A stretch of DNA of 64,000 nucleotides. It comes from Candidatus Mnemosynella biddleae (GTDB lineage: Archaea; Halobacteriota; Archaeoglobi; Mnemosynellales; Mnemosynellaceae). Position numbers and translations under genes: made by a program. The stretch spans positions 186,001 through 250,000 of the forward strand of contig MTMI02000003.1 of NCBI GenBank assembly GCA_002011165.2. The letters run 5' to 3'. Shown piece after piece: positions 60,897 through 64,000 of this stretch (within the stretch, counting starts at the first letter, position 1; each line of letters begins with the position of its first letter). A model generated the notes under the pieces. The model made no database searches and was not told the origin of the DNA. It saw nothing but the letters and a program-made list of their open reading frames with translations.

Positions 60897-61717
60897 TTAG
60901 GTTTGTGAAGATGCACGGAAACGGAAATGACTTCATACTTGTAGATGAATTTCACTCCGAGGTGATTCCAGAAGACAAGAAGAGTTTGTGGGTTTCAAGA
61001 GTTTGCAGGAGGAGATTTGGTATTGGAGCAGATGGGGTTTTGTTTCTCTCTTCTTCTGAGAGAGCAGATGTTAAGATGAGACTCTTTAATTCTGATGGAT
61101 CAGAAGCCGAAATGTGTGGGAATGGAATAAGATGCCTAGCAAAGTATGCAGTTGAGAAGAACTACGCTCGACCTCCTGAAATAAGTGTAGAGACTCTTGC
61201 GGGAGTGATGAAAATAAAGTGCAGATGGAAGGATAGAAAATTCTTTGCAAAGGTGAGAATGGGGGTTCCAAAGTTCAGATGTGAAGAAATTCCGGCGATC
61301 TGCAATAAAGAGATTTACGAAAACGAGATCTCTGGATATAGGGTTTATGCTGTGAACACAGGGGTGCCTCATGCTGTGATTTTCGTTGAAGATGTCGAGA
61401 AGATTGAAATTGAGAAAGAAGCGCCAAAAATAAGATGTCATCCCTCATTTCCGAAAGGTGCAAACGTCAATTTCGTTGAAGTGAAAGATGATACACTCAT
61501 TATCAGAACTTTCGAAAGAGGAGTTGAAGCCGAGACGCTTTCATGCGGAACTGGTGCAACCGCTTCTGCTGCAGTTGCAAGAAGGCTTGGTCTCATCAAA
61601 GATGAGGTTCTCGTGCTCACAAAGGGTGGAGAACTCATTATAAGCTTCGAAGGAGAAGAAGCCTACATGGAAGGTCCTGCTGAAACGGTTTTCACGGGGG
61701 AAATTGAAAATGAATGA
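60893..61717 (+). CDS. dapF: diaminopimelate epimerase
   Basis: VIRFVKMHGNGNDFILVDE, SEAEMCGNGIRCLAKYAVE, ETLSCGTGATASAAVA; GTG start overlaps the lysA stop. Confidence 0.95.
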   Translation: MIRFVKMHGNGNDFILVDEFHSEVIPEDKKSLWVSRVCRRRFGIGADGVLFLSSSERADVKMRLFNSDGSEAEMCGNGIRCLAKYAVEKNYARPPEISVETLAGVMKIKCRWKDRKFFAKVRMGVPKFRCEEIPAICNKEIYENEISGYRVYAVNTGVPHAVIFVEDVEKIEIEKEAPKIRCHPSFPKGANVNFVEVKDDTLIIRTFERGVEAETLSCGTGATASAAVARRLGLIKDEVLVLTKGGELIISFEGEEAYMEGPAETVFTGEIENE

Positions 61718-61928
61718 GAGAGAGCCAAGAATACCTCTATCACTTATAAGAAGAATTGCCAGAAGATATGGAGTGGAGAGGGTGAGCAGAGAAGCTCTCG
61801 AGACTATGAGAGATCTCACAGAAGCTTATCTTGCTCTTCTCTCTTCAGAATCATCTAAAATAGCAGAGCATGCAAAAAGAAGGACGATAATGAAGGAAGA
61901 TGTAGAACTTGCCTTTGAGAGGCTCTGA
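61710..61928 (+). CDS. archaeal histone
   Basis: Histone fold: IPLSLIRRIARRYGVERVSREALETMRDLTEAYLALLSSESSKIAEHAKRRTIMKEDVELAFERL; overlaps the dapF end. Confidence 0.88.
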   Translation: MNEREPRIPLSLIRRIARRYGVERVSREALETMRDLTEAYLALLSSESSKIAEHAKRRTIMKEDVELAFERL

Positions 61929-61929
61929 G

Positions 61930-62100
61930 ATGCCAATTGCGATTCTTGGATGCAAAGGATGTGGAACCTGTAGATCCTCATGTCCTCAAAGGGCTCTAGT
62001 GAAAAGTGGGAGTGAGACAAGAATTGATTATTCGAAATGTAAAGAGTGCAAGCTTTGTGTCGAGGTTTGCCCATATCACGCGATAATATGGATAGAGTGA
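61930..62100 (+). CDS. 2x[4Fe-4S] ferredoxin-like protein
   Basis: CKGCGTCRSSCPQRAL...CKECKLCVEVCPYHAI. Confidence 0.9.
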   Translation: MPIAILGCKGCGTCRSSCPQRALVKSGSETRIDYSKCKECKLCVEVCPYHAIIWIE

Positions 62101-62151
62101 AGGTGGTGGATTATCATCTGTTTTGTTCTTCTTAAAGTGAATTTTGAAGAA

Positions 62152-64000
62152 TTATTTCAATAATCTCATTGCATTCAAAATGGCAAGCAATGTTACCCCG
62201 ACATCGGCAAATACAGCTTCCCACATAGTTGCCATACCTAGAATGCCAAGAGATATGAAGAATCCCTTTACGCTAAGAGCGAATATTATGTTTTCCCAGC
62301 TTATTTTCTGAGTTCTTCTCGAAACTTTAATCAATTCTGGCACTTTCGATGGTTTGTCATCCATCACAACCACGTCAGCAATTTCTATCGAAGCTTCACT
62401 TCCAAGAGCTCCCATCGCAATTCCAACATCGGCTCTCGCTATAACCGGAGCATCATTTATTCCATCCCCCACGAAGATCACTCCTTCCCCATTCTCCTTC
62501 AGCTCCTCCACAACCCTCACTTTATCTTCGGGAAGGAGCTCAGCGTAATATTTTGGGATTCCGAGATCAGATGCTATTCTTTCTGCAATCTCCCTGTTAT
62601 CACCCGTGAGCATAACAACCTTACAATTGAGCTTCTTTAGTTCCTCTACAGCCTTTCTAGCATCTTCTTTGGGTTCATCTGCAAGAATTATGTAACCTAC
62701 GTATTTTCTATTAACTGCAACGTAAATTGCAGTATCTTTAACTCCGTATCCATCATGCTCAATTCCCATCTCATGCATCAAAGCATCATTTCCGGCAATG
62801 ATCTCCAAACTCTCGAGCTCTGCAATAACGCCTCTTCCTGGAATTTCCCTGTAACTTCTCAGCTCTTCTGTGATATCTCCGTGTCTCTTTCTATATTCAT
62901 CAACTATTGATCTCGCTATTGGATGATTTGAATGCCATTCTGCAATCGCTGCAAACCTCAGAAGTTCATTTTCATCAAATCCATTTTTCGGATACATTTC
63001 GGAAATTCGAAAACTGCCTTTTGTCAGAGTGCCAGTTTTATCGAGTGCAATAATTTTAATTGATGAAAGAGCCTCCAGAAAATTTGCACCCTTCACGAGA
63101 ACTCCCATTTTTGCAGATTTGCCTATGGATGAGAAGTAGCTAAGAGGAATGGAGACTACCAAGGCACACGGACATGAAATAACGAGAAGAACAAGAGCTC
63201 TATAAATCCACGGTTTGAATGGTTCATTGAAGATGAGAGGAGGTATGAGAGAAAGAGAGAGAGCAATTAATATCACTGCAGGAGTGTAGTAATGAGCAAA
63301 TTTGGTTATGAACTTCTCTACTTTTGCTTTTCTGCCACTTGCCTCTTCCACCAGCTGAAGAATTCTTGAGATTGTTGAGTCGCTGAATGGTTTTGCGACT
63401 TTTATTGTCAAGAGGGAGCTCAGATTCACCATTCCAGAGAGGACTTCGTCTCCTTCCGCTACGTCTCTTGGCTTTGACTCTCCGGTAAGAGATGAAGTAT
63501 CGACTGCTGAGCTACCTTCAATAACGATACCATCAAGCGGAATTTTTTCTCCCGGCCTAACGAGGATTATATCTCCGGGTTTAATTTCTTCTGGTTTAAC
63601 TTTCCTTATTTCTCTTCCAACCTTAAGATTTGCAAAAGTGGGCTTTATCTCAAGCAATGCCTTTATTGATCTTCTTGACTTGCCAACTGCGTGATCTTCA
63701 AGAATCTCTCCAACCCTGAAAAAGAGCATCACAGCTACAGCCTCTGGAAGTTCATGAATTACTATGGCTCCCAAAGTAGCAATTGTAAGCAGAAAATTCT
63801 CATCAAAGACTGTTCCTCTTGTTAAATTTTTCACCGCTTTCCATATGATTTTTCCTCCAGACAGCAGATAAGCGGAGAAGAATATTGTGTATTCAAGAAA
63901 GGAAATGCCATGGAGATTCTTCCCAAATATTATCACGAGGGATAGAAGGAGAGTCGAGACACCAACTGGAATGATTTCCTTTTTAATGTTTTCTTCCTCT
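62152..64000 (-). CDS. heavy-metal P1B-type ATPase (Zn/Cd-type), 5' end truncated by window edge
   Basis: TGES, CPCALVVSIPLSYF, DKTGTLTKG, GDGINDAP; reading frame stays open past 63936 to the window end. Confidence 0.93.
   Translation of the reverse strand, partial: EEENIKKEIIPVGVSTLLLSLVIIFGKNLHGISFLEYTIFFSAYLLSGGKIIWKAVKNLTRGTVFDENFLLTIATLGAIVIHELPEAVAVMLFFRVGEILEDHAVGKSRRSIKALLEIKPTFANLKVGREIRKVKPEEIKPGDIILVRPGEKIPLDGIVIEGSSAVDTSSLTGESKPRDVAEGDEVLSGMVNLSSLLTIKVAKPFSDSTISRILQLVEEASGRKAKVEKFITKFAHYYTPAVILIALSLSLIPPLIFNEPFKPWIYRALVLLVISCPCALVVSIPLSYFSSIGKSAKMGVLVKGANFLEALSSIKIIALDKTGTLTKGSFRISEMYPKNGFDENELLRFAAIAEWHSNHPIARSIVDEYRKRHGDITEELRSYREIPGRGVIAELESLEIIAGNDALMHEMGIEHDGYGVKDTAIYVAVNRKYVGYIILADEPKEDARKAVEELKKLNCKVVMLTGDNREIAERIASDLGIPKYYAELLPEDKVRVVEELKENGEGVIFVGDGINDAPVIARADVGIAMGALGSEASIEIADVVVMDDKPSKVPELIKVSRRTQKISWENIIFALSVKGFFISLGILGMATMWEAVFADVGVTLLAILNAMRLLK

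Noticed and set aside
1-64000. CRISPR arrays or Cas genes
   Set aside because: No regularly spaced repeats and no Cas-like proteins were seen on reading the window.

Overview
This 64 kb window is a gene-dense, euryarchaeal-type chromosome segment. The evidence is methanopterin biosynthesis (beta-RFAP synthase), archaeal ribosomal protein L10e, Nop5/fibrillarin, Pelota, Hel308, TmcA, an archaeal histone and an archaeal split glutamate synthase; an Archaeoglobales-like host is my inference. Most of it is housekeeping: RNA modification, lysine via DAP, MoCo, pyrimidine synthesis, ValRS, and a tRNA-Ser(CGA). The main accessory locus is about 10.1-21.4 kb. Here a TctABC carboxylate-uptake operon with an SDR and a two-gene Fe-S/unknown cassette is transcribed divergently from a four-subunit 2-oxoacid:ferredoxin oxidoreductase, a FAD-linked 2-hydroxyacid dehydrogenase, a CCG-type Fe-S protein and a winged-helix regulator. 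A symmetric inverted motif sits in the shared promoter region. Other points of interest are an N-terminally truncated fibrillarin, a pyruvate kinase whose C-terminal PEP-utilizer-like domain has lost its phospho-accepting His, a Pelota-Rqc2/NEMF pair next to an EMC6-like protein, decayed genes (MFS transporter, membrane-protein family, possible TnpB zinc-ribbon remnant), and several strong palindromes at gene starts. No CRISPR array, rRNA or intact mobile element was seen. All family names come from reading motifs by eye; no searches were run.
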